Assembly: GCA_964462945.1 (NCBI GenBank)
Contig: CAYWZW010000096.1
Coordinates: 1 to 16,766 of the forward strand
Direction of reading: 5' to 3'
From: GCA-020343675 sp964462945
GTDB lineage: Bacteria; Planctomycetota; Phycisphaerae; Sedimentisphaerales; Anaerobacaceae
Length of the DNA stretch: 16,766 bases
Shown one piece after another: positions 7,308-14,791 of the stretch (position 1 is the stretch's first letter; each line of letters begins with the position of its first letter). The notes beneath the pieces were generated by a model that did no database searches, was not told the DNA's origin, and saw only the letters and a program-made list of their open reading frames with translations. The translations under genes were made by a program, and so were the position numbers.

Positions 7308-8203
7308 TGAATAAATGGTGGTGGCTATTGTTAATCTTCGTGTGCTGGACGGCCGTTGGATTTGCCATATTTGGCCCCGGGCAGGACTACAACAGCGAAA
7401 ACGCCCCCCTGCCGAACCGGGCCGACAGGATTGTTTCGCTGGCCCCAGATCTGACGGAGATTCTTTTTGCGATTGGGCTGGCCGATGAAATCGTCGGGGT
7501 GACGCTGGATAGTGACTATCCCCCGGCTGCGATTGAGAAGCCAAAGGTAGGCACCTTCTGGCAGCCGAATATTGAAGCGATAGTGGCGGCCAAACCGAGC
7601 CTGGTCATTACGCTCGCGTTCGCACAGCAAAAGAATCTTGCTGATCGCCTGAAACGAATCGGGTACAAGACGTTGACAGTAAACATTGAAACGATAAACG
7701 ACCTTTTCGAGGCGATGGCAAAAATCGGGGCGGCGGCCGGCAGGCAGCGTCAGGCAAATGAAATGGCAGGCAACATCAGGCATAAGCTGGAGGAGATCTC
7801 GACTTTGGTCGGCGCCCAGGCCAAGATCAGGGTGCTCTGGGTCGTTCAGAGAGAGCCTCTGCGGGTAGCCGGAAGAAACACATTTGTGAACGAGATGATC
7901 GAGCTGGCAGGCGGCGAGAATGCCATCGGCCCCACGGTGCACAAATATCCGCCAATCGGCGCTGAACAGGTCATTGCCGGCAGGCCCGAGGTCATCATCG
8001 AACCTGATATGGGTCAGCGGGACCTGGCGGCCCAGCGGGACGCAGCGCTGCGATACTGGAGTAAGTTCAAGAATGTCCCCGCCGTGGCAAACGGACGAGT
8101 GTACGTTATTCGCGGCGACACAGTTTCGCGCCTCGGGCCGCGACTGTACGAGGGAACAGAGACAATCGCCAGATGTTTAAGGCCCCACCTTTTTGAGAAC
8201 TGA
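7307..8203 (+). CDS. btuF: ABC importer substrate-binding protein, BtuF/FepB type
   Basis: A 298-residue periplasmic-binding protein of the helical-backbone class III cluster used for cobalamin, siderophores or heme. Residues 5-23 form a hydrophobic N-terminal segment (WWWLLLIFVCWTAVGFAIF) acting as signal or membrane anchor; no lipobox Cys is visible. The mature part starts with RIVSLAPDLTEILFAIG, then GVTLDSDYP, PNIEAIVAAKPSLVI, and a C-terminal lobe with the pattern around FVNEMIELAGGENAIG and RPEVIIEPD. This is closest to BtuF-like proteins. The ATG overlaps the mutL TGA by 1 nt, so translation is probably coupled. It is followed by matching permease and ATPase genes. Vitamin B12 is my preferred ligand from the sequence style, but an iron chelate cannot be excluded; no riboswitch or Fur-like site was recognised. 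Confidence 0.85.
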   Translation: MNKWWWLLLIFVCWTAVGFAIFGPGQDYNSENAPLPNRADRIVSLAPDLTEILFAIGLADEIVGVTLDSDYPPAAIEKPKVGTFWQPNIEAIVAAKPSLVITLAFAQQKNLADRLKRIGYKTLTVNIETINDLFEAMAKIGAAAGRQRQANEMAGNIRHKLEEISTLVGAQAKIRVLWVVQREPLRVAGRNTFVNEMIELAGGENAIGPTVHKYPPIGAEQVIAGRPEVIIEPDMGQRDLAAQRDAALRYWSKFKNVPAVANGRVYVIRGDTVSRLGPRLYEGTETIARCLRPHLFEN

Positions 8204-8207
8204 AGCG

Positions 8208-9239
8208 ATGGACCAATTGCTGACACCTAAGAAACTAATAGCCAGAACAGCAATAGCACTCGTGGTGCTTGCGGTCGTCATGCTCGCGTGCTCCATGATT
8301 GGCAGCGAGGAGGTCTCGTTGAAGGCCGTATTCAGCCATTCCACCGTTCAGGCCACGGCAAATCCCGACTATGAGATTTTCGTGCGGGTCCGGCTGCCCC
8401 GAATTATTCTCGCCTCGCTGGTGGGGGCCGCGCTGGCATGTTCGGGCGTCGTCTTCCAGGCTCTTTTGCGAAACCCCCTTGCCGATCCGTATATTTTAGG
8501 CATCTCAAGCGGGGCCGGGTTAGGGGCGATTATCGCGGTGATCAGCGGGTTGAACTGGACACTGTGGGGACGGTCTCCGATAGCAGTTTTCGCATTTGCA
8601 GGGGCATTAGGGACGGTTTGGCTGGTGTGGTTCATCGGCGGGTTGACCGGAAGGTTTCACATATCAGGACTCCTGCTCGCAGGGGTTGTGGTGAACGCCT
8701 TCTTTTCGGCCGTGATGATGTTCCTGACATCGATACTAAAAGCGGAGCAAATTTACGCGACGATATTCTGGCTGATGGGCAACATGGCGGAGGAAGATTT
8801 CCTTGTGCTCTGGATCGGAGCCGGATGTGTGGTCGGAGGCGTCGTAGTGTTGTTCTACATCAGTCCACAGTTGAACGCTTTGAGCTTCGGCGCCGAAGAT
8901 GCCAGGAGCATGGGGGTGAACATCGTCAGGACCCGGACAACTGCCTTTGCGGTCGCGGCGGCGATTACCGCCATCGCGGTCAGTCTGAGTGGACTGATAG
9001 GATTCGTGGGTCTTGTCGTTCCACACGCCGTCAGACTGCTGTTCGGACCCGACCATCGCCAGTTGCTTCCGCTAAGCGGTGTCGTCGGAGCGATTTTCCT
9101 GATCGTGGCCGATACGTTGGCACGCACTATCGTTGCTCCCGCACAGTTGCCGGTAGGTGTCGTGACGGCCCTTGTTGGCGGGCCCGTTTTCCTGGTGTTG
9201 CTGGTCAAACACAGCACAAAAGTGGGTTGGCTGAAATGA
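8208..9239 (+). CDS. btuC: ABC importer permease, FecCD/BtuC family
   Basis: The membrane subunit of a type II ABC importer, 343 residues, about ten hydrophobic helices. Family landmarks are VRLPRIILASLVGAALACSG, QALLRNPLADPYILGISSGA, the LMGNM segment, the cytoplasmic coupling-helix region with ALSFGAEDARSMGVN, and GLIGFVGLVVPHAVRLLFG with DHRQLLP. I chose ATG 8208, four bases after the binding-protein stop. An in-frame TTG at 8193 would overlap that gene by 11 nt and add five residues. The stop overlaps the ATPase start as ATGA. It works as a homodimer with the 9236-10060 product and takes substrate from the 7307-8203 binding protein. Confidence 0.92.
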   Translation: MDQLLTPKKLIARTAIALVVLAVVMLACSMIGSEEVSLKAVFSHSTVQATANPDYEIFVRVRLPRIILASLVGAALACSGVVFQALLRNPLADPYILGISSGAGLGAIIAVISGLNWTLWGRSPIAVFAFAGALGTVWLVWFIGGLTGRFHISGLLLAGVVVNAFFSAVMMFLTSILKAEQIYATIFWLMGNMAEEDFLVLWIGAGCVVGGVVVLFYISPQLNALSFGAEDARSMGVNIVRTRTTAFAVAAAITAIAVSLSGLIGFVGLVVPHAVRLLFGPDHRQLLPLSGVVGAIFLIVADTLARTIVAPAQLPVGVVTALVGGPVFLVLLVKHSTKVGWLK

Positions 9240-10060
9240 GTGGCATCATAGAGGTCAAGAATCTGAGTTTCGGCTACGCACCCGGACGCTTGATCCTGAA
9301 AGATATCAGCTTTGGAGTGAAGCCGGGGACATTCCTGACGATCGCCGGCCCGAATGGGGCCGGCAAGAGCACGCTGCTCAACCTGATGTGTGGAGCACTA
9401 CAACCCCAATCCGGCACGGTAACGATTGATGCAGCGCCGATTGGGTCGTATAGCGCCCGGGCCCTTGCAGCGAAGGTAGCCGTCGTGAGACAGGAGTTCG
9501 TGCCGATCTTTGGCTTTTCAGTGATCGAGACGGTTCTGATGGCACGGACGCCCTACTACGGCCCGGCGGGGTTTGAAGGTCAAGCGGATAGGAGAATAGC
9601 CAACGATGCACTCGAGCTGACGGATACGGCGAGGTTTGCCTCGCGCCCGCTCACAAGTCTAAGCAGCGGCGAGCGGCAGCGCGTTTTTATCGCGAGGGCA
9701 CTCGCTCAGAACAGCCCTATTTTGTTGCTGGATGAGCCAACAAGCTTCCTGGACTTGAAGCACCAAGTCGGCATATACGATCTGCTCAAAGCCGCCCAGC
9801 TCGAAAAAGGCAAGACCATCGTTGCCGTAACGCATGACATCAACTTGGCGATACAATACTGCGATGAGGCTTTGCTTCTTGGGATGGATGGCTCCTGTCG
9901 CCATGGCCGTGCTGAAGACGTTTTATCTGTTGAGCAAATCCGCAGTATCTTCAATGTCGAGGTATTCGCAGGCAAAATTGGACGGGAAAAATTCTTCATT
10001 CCATTAGGTAAACTTGCAAAAGGCAGCGGGCAAACCAATACCGTACCGGGCACTTCTTAA
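9236..10060 (+). CDS. btuD: ABC importer ATPase, BtuD/FecE family
   Basis: The ATP-hydrolysing subunit of the importer, 274 residues. The order of motifs is complete: Walker A GPNGAGKST (38-46), Q-loop Gln86 in VVRQE, signature LSSGERQ (142-148), Walker B ILLLDEPTS (162-170), D-loop FLDLKHQ, and H-loop His200 in VTHD. The real start is ATG 9236, within the ATGA overlap with the permease stop, and homology begins at IIEVKNLSFGY. The same frame stays open far upstream to 8438 inside the permease gene, but that extension has no family similarity. The roughly 40-residue tail after the core (VEVFAGKIGREKFFIPLG) resembles that of BtuD/FepC-type ATPases. Substrate assignment follows the binding protein and carries the same uncertainty. 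Confidence 0.92.
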   Translation: MSGIIEVKNLSFGYAPGRLILKDISFGVKPGTFLTIAGPNGAGKSTLLNLMCGALQPQSGTVTIDAAPIGSYSARALAAKVAVVRQEFVPIFGFSVIETVLMARTPYYGPAGFEGQADRRIANDALELTDTARFASRPLTSLSSGERQRVFIARALAQNSPILLLDEPTSFLDLKHQVGIYDLLKAAQLEKGKTIVAVTHDINLAIQYCDEALLLGMDGSCRHGRAEDVLSVEQIRSIFNVEVFAGKIGREKFFIPLGKLAKGSGQTNTVPGTS

Positions 10061-10075
10061 TTGTAAGTGCTTGTA
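10043..10075 (+). terminator. Possible hairpin at the end of the importer operon
   Basis: GCACTT (10050-10055) pairs with AAGTGC (10065-10070), with outer GTAC/GTAC pairing (10043-10046 and 10073-10076 region). The stop codon lies in the loop. No proper T-tract follows (TTGTACC), so termination is doubtful. It may instead protect the mRNA 3' end. Confidence 0.3.
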
Positions 10076-10109
10076 CCGAAACTATTTACGCACAATTCGA
10101 TGATTTAGC

Positions 10110-10138
10110 TTGAATAATGTGACTGCGCGGCCTATACT
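10110..10138 (+). promoter_or_regulatory. Sigma70-type promoter for the dksA-like gene
   Basis: TTGAAT (10110-10115), a 17-nt spacer, then TATACT (10133-10138). Predicted start near 10145, leaving a leader of about 120 nt before GTG 10268. The leader contains a 7-bp inverted repeat, CGAGAAG (10198-10204) with CTTCTCG (10215-10221), of unknown relevance. Confidence 0.65.
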
Positions 10139-10267
10139 TACCAAGCTCGAATTGGGGTCTTCGACAGCACAAACAATACCGGCCGTGGACTGAACGCCGA
10201 GAAGTAATGACTGTCTTCTCGACAAAGGCACGAAGAAGGTCAGGCAGCAGGAAAGGCGGACAAAGAG

Positions 10268-10726
10268 GTGGCAGAAAAACGCAAGAAGGCATCCAGAAAA
10301 CAGGTGAGCGCGACCCGAAGGAAAAAGAGCAGTCCGACATCCGCCGATACCGAGACTTTCAGGCAAATGCTGTTGGAAAAACGCCGGGAAATCCTGAGAA
10401 ACGTAAACGAATTTGAGGATGAAGCTCTGAAAAAATCCCGGCTGGATGCAAGTGGAGATTTGTCGAGCATGCCGATCCACATGGCCGACCTTGGAACGGA
10501 CAACTACGAGCAGGAATTTGCTCTGGGCTTGATGGACGGCGAAAGGAAGCTTCTGAGAGAAATCGACGATGCACTGGAACGCATCGAACAGGGAACATAC
10601 GGTATCTGCGAAGGCACGGGCAAGCCGATACTCAAAGCCCGGCTGAAGGCCCAGCCCTGGGCGAGATATTGCGTGGACTATGCCCGCCTGCTGGAACAGA
10701 GGGCCGCAAGAGAGCCGGAAGAATAG
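10268..10726 (+). CDS. DksA/TraR-family regulator with degenerate zinc finger
   Basis: A 152-residue protein of the DksA/TraR group, whose studied members bind in the RNA polymerase secondary channel and modulate initiation, often with ppGpp. It has a Lys/Arg-rich N-terminus (residues 3-21), a coiled-coil region with the tip in HMADLGTDNYEQEF (Asp74 and Asp78 could play the part of the acidic tip residues of DksA), and a C-terminal zinc-finger fold. Only two of four cysteines remain: Cys114 and Cys135, with Thr117 and Tyr138 at the other expected sites. GTG 10268 is the only sensible start after the in-frame stop at 10208; GGAAAGG lies 11 nt upstream. It is 7 nt from yacG, likely one transcript. 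Whether it binds zinc or ppGpp cannot be told. Confidence 0.87.
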   Translation: MAEKRKKASRKQVSATRRKKSSPTSADTETFRQMLLEKRREILRNVNEFEDEALKKSRLDASGDLSSMPIHMADLGTDNYEQEFALGLMDGERKLLREIDDALERIEQGTYGICEGTGKPILKARLKAQPWARYCVDYARLLEQRAAREPEE

Positions 10727-10733
10727 ACCAACT

Positions 10734-10949
10734 ATGAAGCGCAGATGTCCGGCCTGTCACAAGACCGTTAGAGCACCAACTAAAGAACCGTCAGGAGAAG
10801 CAGGATTCTTCCCCTTCTGCTCCGAGCGGTGCAAACTGATAGATTTGGGTGCCTGGCTGGATGCCGAATACAGAATAGAGTCGGAGCAGCAGTCGGAAGA
10901 CCGCGAAAACTCATCCGACACAACCTCCATCCCTTTCGAAAGCCAGTGA
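10734..10949 (+). CDS. yacG: DNA gyrase inhibitor / zinc-binding protein YacG
   Basis: A 71-residue protein with the YacG signature: CPAC (Cys5, Cys8), then FFPFCSERC (Cys29, Cys33) giving a four-Cys zinc site, and the diagnostic KLIDLGAWLDAEY. In E. coli YacG binds GyrB and inhibits gyrase. ATG 10734 starts right at the conserved MKRRCPAC. The frame extends upstream into the dksA-like gene but without family similarity. The C-terminus is an acidic/Ser-rich tail (SEQQSEDRENSSD), likely disordered. It lies 7 nt downstream of the DksA-like gene. Confidence 0.93.
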   Translation: MKRRCPACHKTVRAPTKEPSGEAGFFPFCSERCKLIDLGAWLDAEYRIESEQQSEDRENSSDTTSIPFESQ

Positions 10950-10985
10950 ACAGCGGCACGCAGAGACAAATTCTGATGGAATTTG

Positions 10986-11015
10986 TTGGAATCGACCGAT
11001 AATACTTTATATATT
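10986..11015 (+). promoter_or_regulatory. Promoter candidate for the membrane-protein gene
   Basis: TTGGAA (10986-10991), an 18-nt spacer, TATATT (11010-11015), in an A/T-rich part of the 122-nt gap after yacG. The start would fall about 50 nt before ATG 11072. Modest match; the only candidate in the gap. Confidence 0.4.
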
Positions 11016-11071
11016 GAGGCTCGGCCTTTACCTACTCAACGGCAATTGTACCCTTCTTGAAAGGAAGCAAA

Positions 11072-12403
11072 ATGGTCAGCGGCAGAGAATCCTCTCAACT
11101 GTTTGATGGTCTTCTCTTTCCAGGAATATTCCAGACGTTCCGTATGTCCATTCAGCCGACAAAACTAATCATTACCGCCTGTGCCCTGGCCGTCATCTGC
11201 CTGGCTGGCTATGTCATGGACCGAGTCAGCAGAACCGTAAGGTGCAACGCTGACGGAGTAACTGAATTGCAGAAGTATTTTGAGGACCCGGGGGGACTGG
11301 CGCAATTCATCAATCAAAACAAGAATCTCACAAAGGAACGCAAGGGCGTATTCTCGACCCTTTGGAACTTCGCGGCGGCGAAGTTTAAGGGTGCGGTTAG
11401 TTCGGTCTTTGACCTCAAGGTTCGAGAGGTGGTGAACAATATCCATGATTGTTTCAAAGCGGTCGGCTGGGCACTCAAGGAACACTCCCTTTATAGTATC
11501 ATCTTTTTCGCCATCAAGCTGGCGGTAATGTCCATTGCTGGCGGCGCAATCTGCCGGATCGCCGCTCTACAATTTGCCCGGGGCGAAAAACCCGGCTTGA
11601 CCGAAGCGCTTCGGTTCAGCATAAAGCGATTCACGAGTTTTTTCACTGCACCGCTGGCGCCCATCGGCATAATTGCCTTCATCGGCCTGTTCATCTTTCT
11701 TCTGGGGCTGATGGGAAACATACCACGGGCCGGGGAGTTGATCATCGGGATCGGTATGCCCTTGGCCCTGGTTGCAGGTACACTGACAGCGGTCATCTTG
11801 ATCGGTGCAGTTGCGGGATTCAACTTGATGTTCCCTGCCGTGGCATACGACGGGTCGGACTGCTTCGACGCGATTAGCCGCTCCTTCAGCTATGTTTATG
11901 CCCGGCCGTGGCGCATGATTTTCTATACGGCAATCGCCGCGGTTTACGGTTCCATCTGTTATGTATTCGTTCGTCTCTTTGCGTTTCTGACGCTCTGGCT
12001 TACCCACTGGTTCCTGCAGATCGGCCTCTGGGCGCACAGCGGAGGCTCAGAGCTCAACAAGCTGACCGCAATCTGGCCGAAGCCGGAATTCAGCACGCTG
12101 CTCGATTTTTCAAAGGCGCTGGCGACCAACTGGACGGAATCGGTCGCTGTCTTTCTGGTGCGCCTGTTCGTGCTGGTTGTTGTCGGACTGGTCGTTTCTT
12201 TCATCATCAGTTTCTACTTCTCGGCCAATACCATAATCTATTCTCTCATGCGTGCCAAAGTCGATAATACCGCTCGAGAAGACATCTACATGCACTTTGA
12301 CGAGGCGGACGTTGAGCCCAACGGAATCGAACGCGGGCCTCGGCAAGAACAGCCATCATCGCCGCCCGAATCGGAGCCGGACTCATCTTCTGCAGGACCA
12401 TAA
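11072..12403 (+). CDS. Conserved-looking multi-pass membrane protein, function unknown
   Basis: A 443-residue membrane protein. Hydrophobic segments lie at about 31-49, 139-167, 195-215, 222-255, 282-312 and 356-392, some long enough for two passes. Between the first and second is a soluble stretch of about 90 residues; the C-terminus after 395 is polar, acidic and Pro/Ser-rich. Phrases such as LQFARGEKPGLTEALRFS, FDAISRSFSYVYARPWR and IIYSLMRAKVDNTAREDIY look like conserved-family blocks, and I associate them with uncharacterised planctomycete membrane proteins, but I cannot name a domain. ATG 11072 is preferred over TTG 11057 because AAAGGAAG lies just upstream at good spacing. The next gene, a surface-sugar enzyme, begins 70 nt downstream; a link to envelope or export is only a guess from context. 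Confidence 0.82.
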   Translation: MVSGRESSQLFDGLLFPGIFQTFRMSIQPTKLIITACALAVICLAGYVMDRVSRTVRCNADGVTELQKYFEDPGGLAQFINQNKNLTKERKGVFSTLWNFAAAKFKGAVSSVFDLKVREVVNNIHDCFKAVGWALKEHSLYSIIFFAIKLAVMSIAGGAICRIAALQFARGEKPGLTEALRFSIKRFTSFFTAPLAPIGIIAFIGLFIFLLGLMGNIPRAGELIIGIGMPLALVAGTLTAVILIGAVAGFNLMFPAVAYDGSDCFDAISRSFSYVYARPWRMIFYTAIAAVYGSICYVFVRLFAFLTLWLTHWFLQIGLWAHSGGSELNKLTAIWPKPEFSTLLDFSKALATNWTESVAVFLVRLFVLVVVGLVVSFIISFYFSANTIIYSLMRAKVDNTAREDIYMHFDEADVEPNGIERGPRQEQPSSPPESEPDSSSAGP

Positions 12404-12473
12404 GACAAAGGGACTTTCTGCGCCAACACATCCGCGTATGCGGAACAAATGGAAACTCCAGCGCCGGGAAGAT

Positions 12474-14423
12474 ATGCCTGAGACAGAAACAAAGACGCCA
12501 CAGAAAGATAAGAATCAAGACCTCCTGCAATCTTCAAGCCCCCCCCCGTCCGCGCTGCTTCGGTTCCGCAGACCTCTGATCGTCGTTGCCCACATCGTTG
12601 CTTTTGCAGCTTCTTTGATACTGTCCTTTCTCGTGGTCCAGAACATGCAGTTCAAGCGGGAATGGCTCGAACTATATCCTGCTCTGCTGCTGTTTTTTCT
12701 TCTGGTGAAGCTGCCGGTTTTCGGGCTTTTTAAGCAATACCGCGGCTGGTGGCGCTATGTGGGGATTTCAGATCTGTACGGGATCGTGCGGGCGTCGCTG
12801 ATCAGCACTTGTATTATCGTAGCTTTATGGTTTGCAGCGGGCCGGATCGAGTCTGTTCGTACATATCTGCCGGCGGACCTGGACAGGCCCGCCGAAGGCG
12901 TTTGTATAGCCGATATGTTTGCCACGGTCTTGATGCTCGCGGGGCTGCGGGTCGTCATCCGGCTGTATTACGAGGCATCGACCACGGCCGAAGCAGGCCG
13001 GCTGAAGCGATTCCTTATCGTCGGTGCAGGCAACGCAGGCGAGGCCCTGCTGCGGGAAATTGCCCGTATGCCCGTGGCCCAATATGACGTTGTCGGCTTT
13101 ATTGACGACGACCCGATCAAACAGGGCACCCACATCCATGCGATACCGGTTCTTGGCACTGTGGAGCAGTTGCCTGGCATCTGTGATGAGCACAACATCG
13201 AAGAAATCGCCGTTGCAATGCCCTCGGCAAGCCCCCGGCAACTGCGCCGCGTCATCCAGGTATGTGAAGGGGCCAAAATTCGCTTTCGCACCGTTCCGTC
13301 CATTACAGACATCGCTTCCGGCAAGTTCCGTGTTTCTCAGATTCGAGATGTCGATATCAACGATTTGCTGGGCAGAGAGGCCGTCCAGCTCGACCTGGAC
13401 CTGATAGAGACTTTTGCCAAGGATAAGACCATTCTGGTTACCGGCGCCGGAGGGTCCATCGGTTCGGAGATGTGCCGGCAGTTGAGCAATTTCAACCCGA
13501 AGCTGCTTGTGCTCGTTGAGCAGGCTGAGAACCCACTGTTCTATATAGAGCGAGAGTTGCACAGGCAATTCCCCGCAGTCAACATCATTGCAACTGTTTG
13601 CAGTATTACCGACAAAGCCCGTGTGGACGAGCTTTTTGAAAAGTACAAGCCCCAGGTCGTCATTCACGCCGCCGCTCACAAGCACGTGCCTTTGATGGAG
13701 CTTAACGCCGGAGAAGCCGTCAAGAACAACGTCCTGGGTACACAGATTGTTGCCGATGCGGCAGACGGATGCGGCGCCGCGAATTTCGTGATGATCAGCA
13801 CCGATAAAGCCGTCAATCCGACCAGCATCATGGGCACATCCAAACGCATCGCAGAGATGTATATTCAGGACCTGAGCAGAACGAGCAAAACGCACTTTGT
13901 GACCGTGCGCTTCGGCAACGTGCTTGGCTCAGACGGCTCGGTTGTTCCCATCTTCAAGAAGCAAATCGCTGAAGGCGGCCCTGTGACCGTTACGCATCCC
14001 GACATGAAGCGGTACTTCATGACCATACCGGAAGCCAGTCAGCTTGTTCTGCAGGCGGCGACCATGGGAAAAGGCGGCGAAATCTTTGTGCTCGATATGG
14101 GCGAGCCGGTCAAAATCGTGGATCTGGCCAGAGAGCTTATTACGCTCAGCGGCTTTCGGCCGGGAGAGGATATTGAGATGATTTTCACAGGCCCCAGAGC
14201 CGGCGAGAAACTGTTTGAAGAACTCTCCATAGAAGGCGAAGACATGCAGCGCACAAGGCACCCTAAGATCGGTATATGGAAGAATATCCCGATGGATCGT
14301 GACAGGCTTCGGGGGGGCATAAGTGAGCTGGTAACCATCGCCAAATCGCAAACACACGGCGAAATAGTCCGGAAGATCAAAGAGCTTGTGCCGGAATATA
14401 CCGGCGCAAATAGGGACGTCTAA
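12474..14423 (+). CDS. Membrane-anchored nucleotide-sugar 4,6-dehydratase/epimerase (FlaA1/WbpM/CapD family)
   Basis: A 649-residue two-Rossmann enzyme of the polysaccharide biosynthesis family. Studied members (WbpM, PglF, FlaA1) convert UDP-GlcNAc to a 4-keto-6-deoxy sugar for capsule, O-antigen or glycan synthesis. Four N-terminal membrane helices lie at about 33-56, 67-85, 103-122 and 142-163. A CoA-binding-like Rossmann domain follows with GAGNAG at 184-189 and VVGFIDDDP. The catalytic SDR-type domain has GAGGSIG (324-330), HAAAHKHVPLME, STDKAVNPTS (442 on) and Met453-x3-Lys457, the S-M-K triad that replaces S-Y-K in this family. GPRAGEKLFEEL and a C-terminal helix close it. Start choice is uncertain: ATG 12474 (GGGAAG only 2 nt away) or ATG 12438. 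The frame is open back to 12252 over the preceding gene, without homology. The substrate is not established. Confidence 0.9.
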   Translation: MPETETKTPQKDKNQDLLQSSSPPPSALLRFRRPLIVVAHIVAFAASLILSFLVVQNMQFKREWLELYPALLLFFLLVKLPVFGLFKQYRGWWRYVGISDLYGIVRASLISTCIIVALWFAAGRIESVRTYLPADLDRPAEGVCIADMFATVLMLAGLRVVIRLYYEASTTAEAGRLKRFLIVGAGNAGEALLREIARMPVAQYDVVGFIDDDPIKQGTHIHAIPVLGTVEQLPGICDEHNIEEIAVAMPSASPRQLRRVIQVCEGAKIRFRTVPSITDIASGKFRVSQIRDVDINDLLGREAVQLDLDLIETFAKDKTILVTGAGGSIGSEMCRQLSNFNPKLLVLVEQAENPLFYIERELHRQFPAVNIIATVCSITDKARVDELFEKYKPQVVIHAAAHKHVPLMELNAGEAVKNNVLGTQIVADAADGCGAANFVMISTDKAVNPTSIMGTSKRIAEMYIQDLSRTSKTHFVTVRFGNVLGSDGSVVPIFKKQIAEGGPVTVTHPDMKRYFMTIPEASQLVLQAATMGKGGEIFVLDMGEPVKIVDLARELITLSGFRPGEDIEMIFTGPRAGEKLFEELSIEGEDMQRTRHPKIGIWKNIPMDRDRLRGGISELVTIAKSQTHGEIVRKIKELVPEYTGANRDV

Positions 14424-14791
14424 GCCCCCTGACATCTCGAAAATCCATGTTTTTTTAGGCTGATGCTCTCACTGGATCCGCGGAATTTATAGCACGCGAG
14501 GAAAGCTGAGAGAAGATTCGCGACAATCAGCCTCAAACGCGGACAATGTGAGAAACTCCGCGAAAAACCTGCATTCCGAGCTGTTTTCGGCAGCTCGACG
14601 GGCAGTGGCGTATGCCCTCAATTCAGTCTTTCACAGATTTCGTTTGACAAAGTGACGGCGGATTTAATATAGGTGAAGGCAGTGGAGTTTGTGGGTCTTG
14701 GCCTCCTGGCAGGCGAAATTCACCTGTTCTTGGCAGGCTGGCCGAAAGGAGAACGATCAACATCAACTATCTTTTTCGAAGGAGGCTAATT
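14424..14791 (+). other. 368-base gap: successive inverted repeats, then promoter and SD
   Basis: No credible gene. After a T7 run (14450-14456) come four inverted repeats. (1) AGGCTGAT (14457-14464) with ATCAGCCT (14526-14533), enclosing a nested CTCTCA (14466-14471) with TGAGAG (14508-14513). (2) CGCGGA (14538-14543) with TCCGCG (14557-14562). (3) CGAGCTG (14577-14583) with CAGCTCG (14591-14597). (4) GGGCA (14600-14604) with TGCCC (14613-14617). They could be the 3' end of the upstream mRNA, a small RNA, or chance. The promoter and Shine-Dalgarno for the exoprotein lie beyond them. Confidence 0.5.
14644..14673 (+). promoter_or_regulatory. Promoter candidate for the secreted protein gene
   Basis: A perfect -35 TTGACA (14644-14649), then TATAGG (14668-14673) at 18 nt or TAATAT (14665-14670) at 15 nt. 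The predicted leader is about 110 nt and ends with the strong Shine-Dalgarno AAGGAGG at 14779-14785, 6 nt before ATG 14792. Confidence 0.5.

Noticed and set aside
8438..9235. Long upstream extension of the importer ATPase frame
   Set aside because: It overlaps the permease gene in another frame and has no ABC-family similarity; homology starts at ATG 9236.
10207..10416. 69-residue Arg/Lys-rich ORF before and into the dksA-like gene
   Set aside because: It overlaps the real frame out of register and its composition follows from the A/G-rich DNA. The GTG 10268 frame gives an ordinary DksA-like N-terminus, so no frameshift is needed.
12252..12473. N-terminal extension of the dehydratase frame over the membrane-protein gene
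   Set aside because: It overlaps 150 nt of another coding region and shows no family similarity; the family starts near the first membrane helix.
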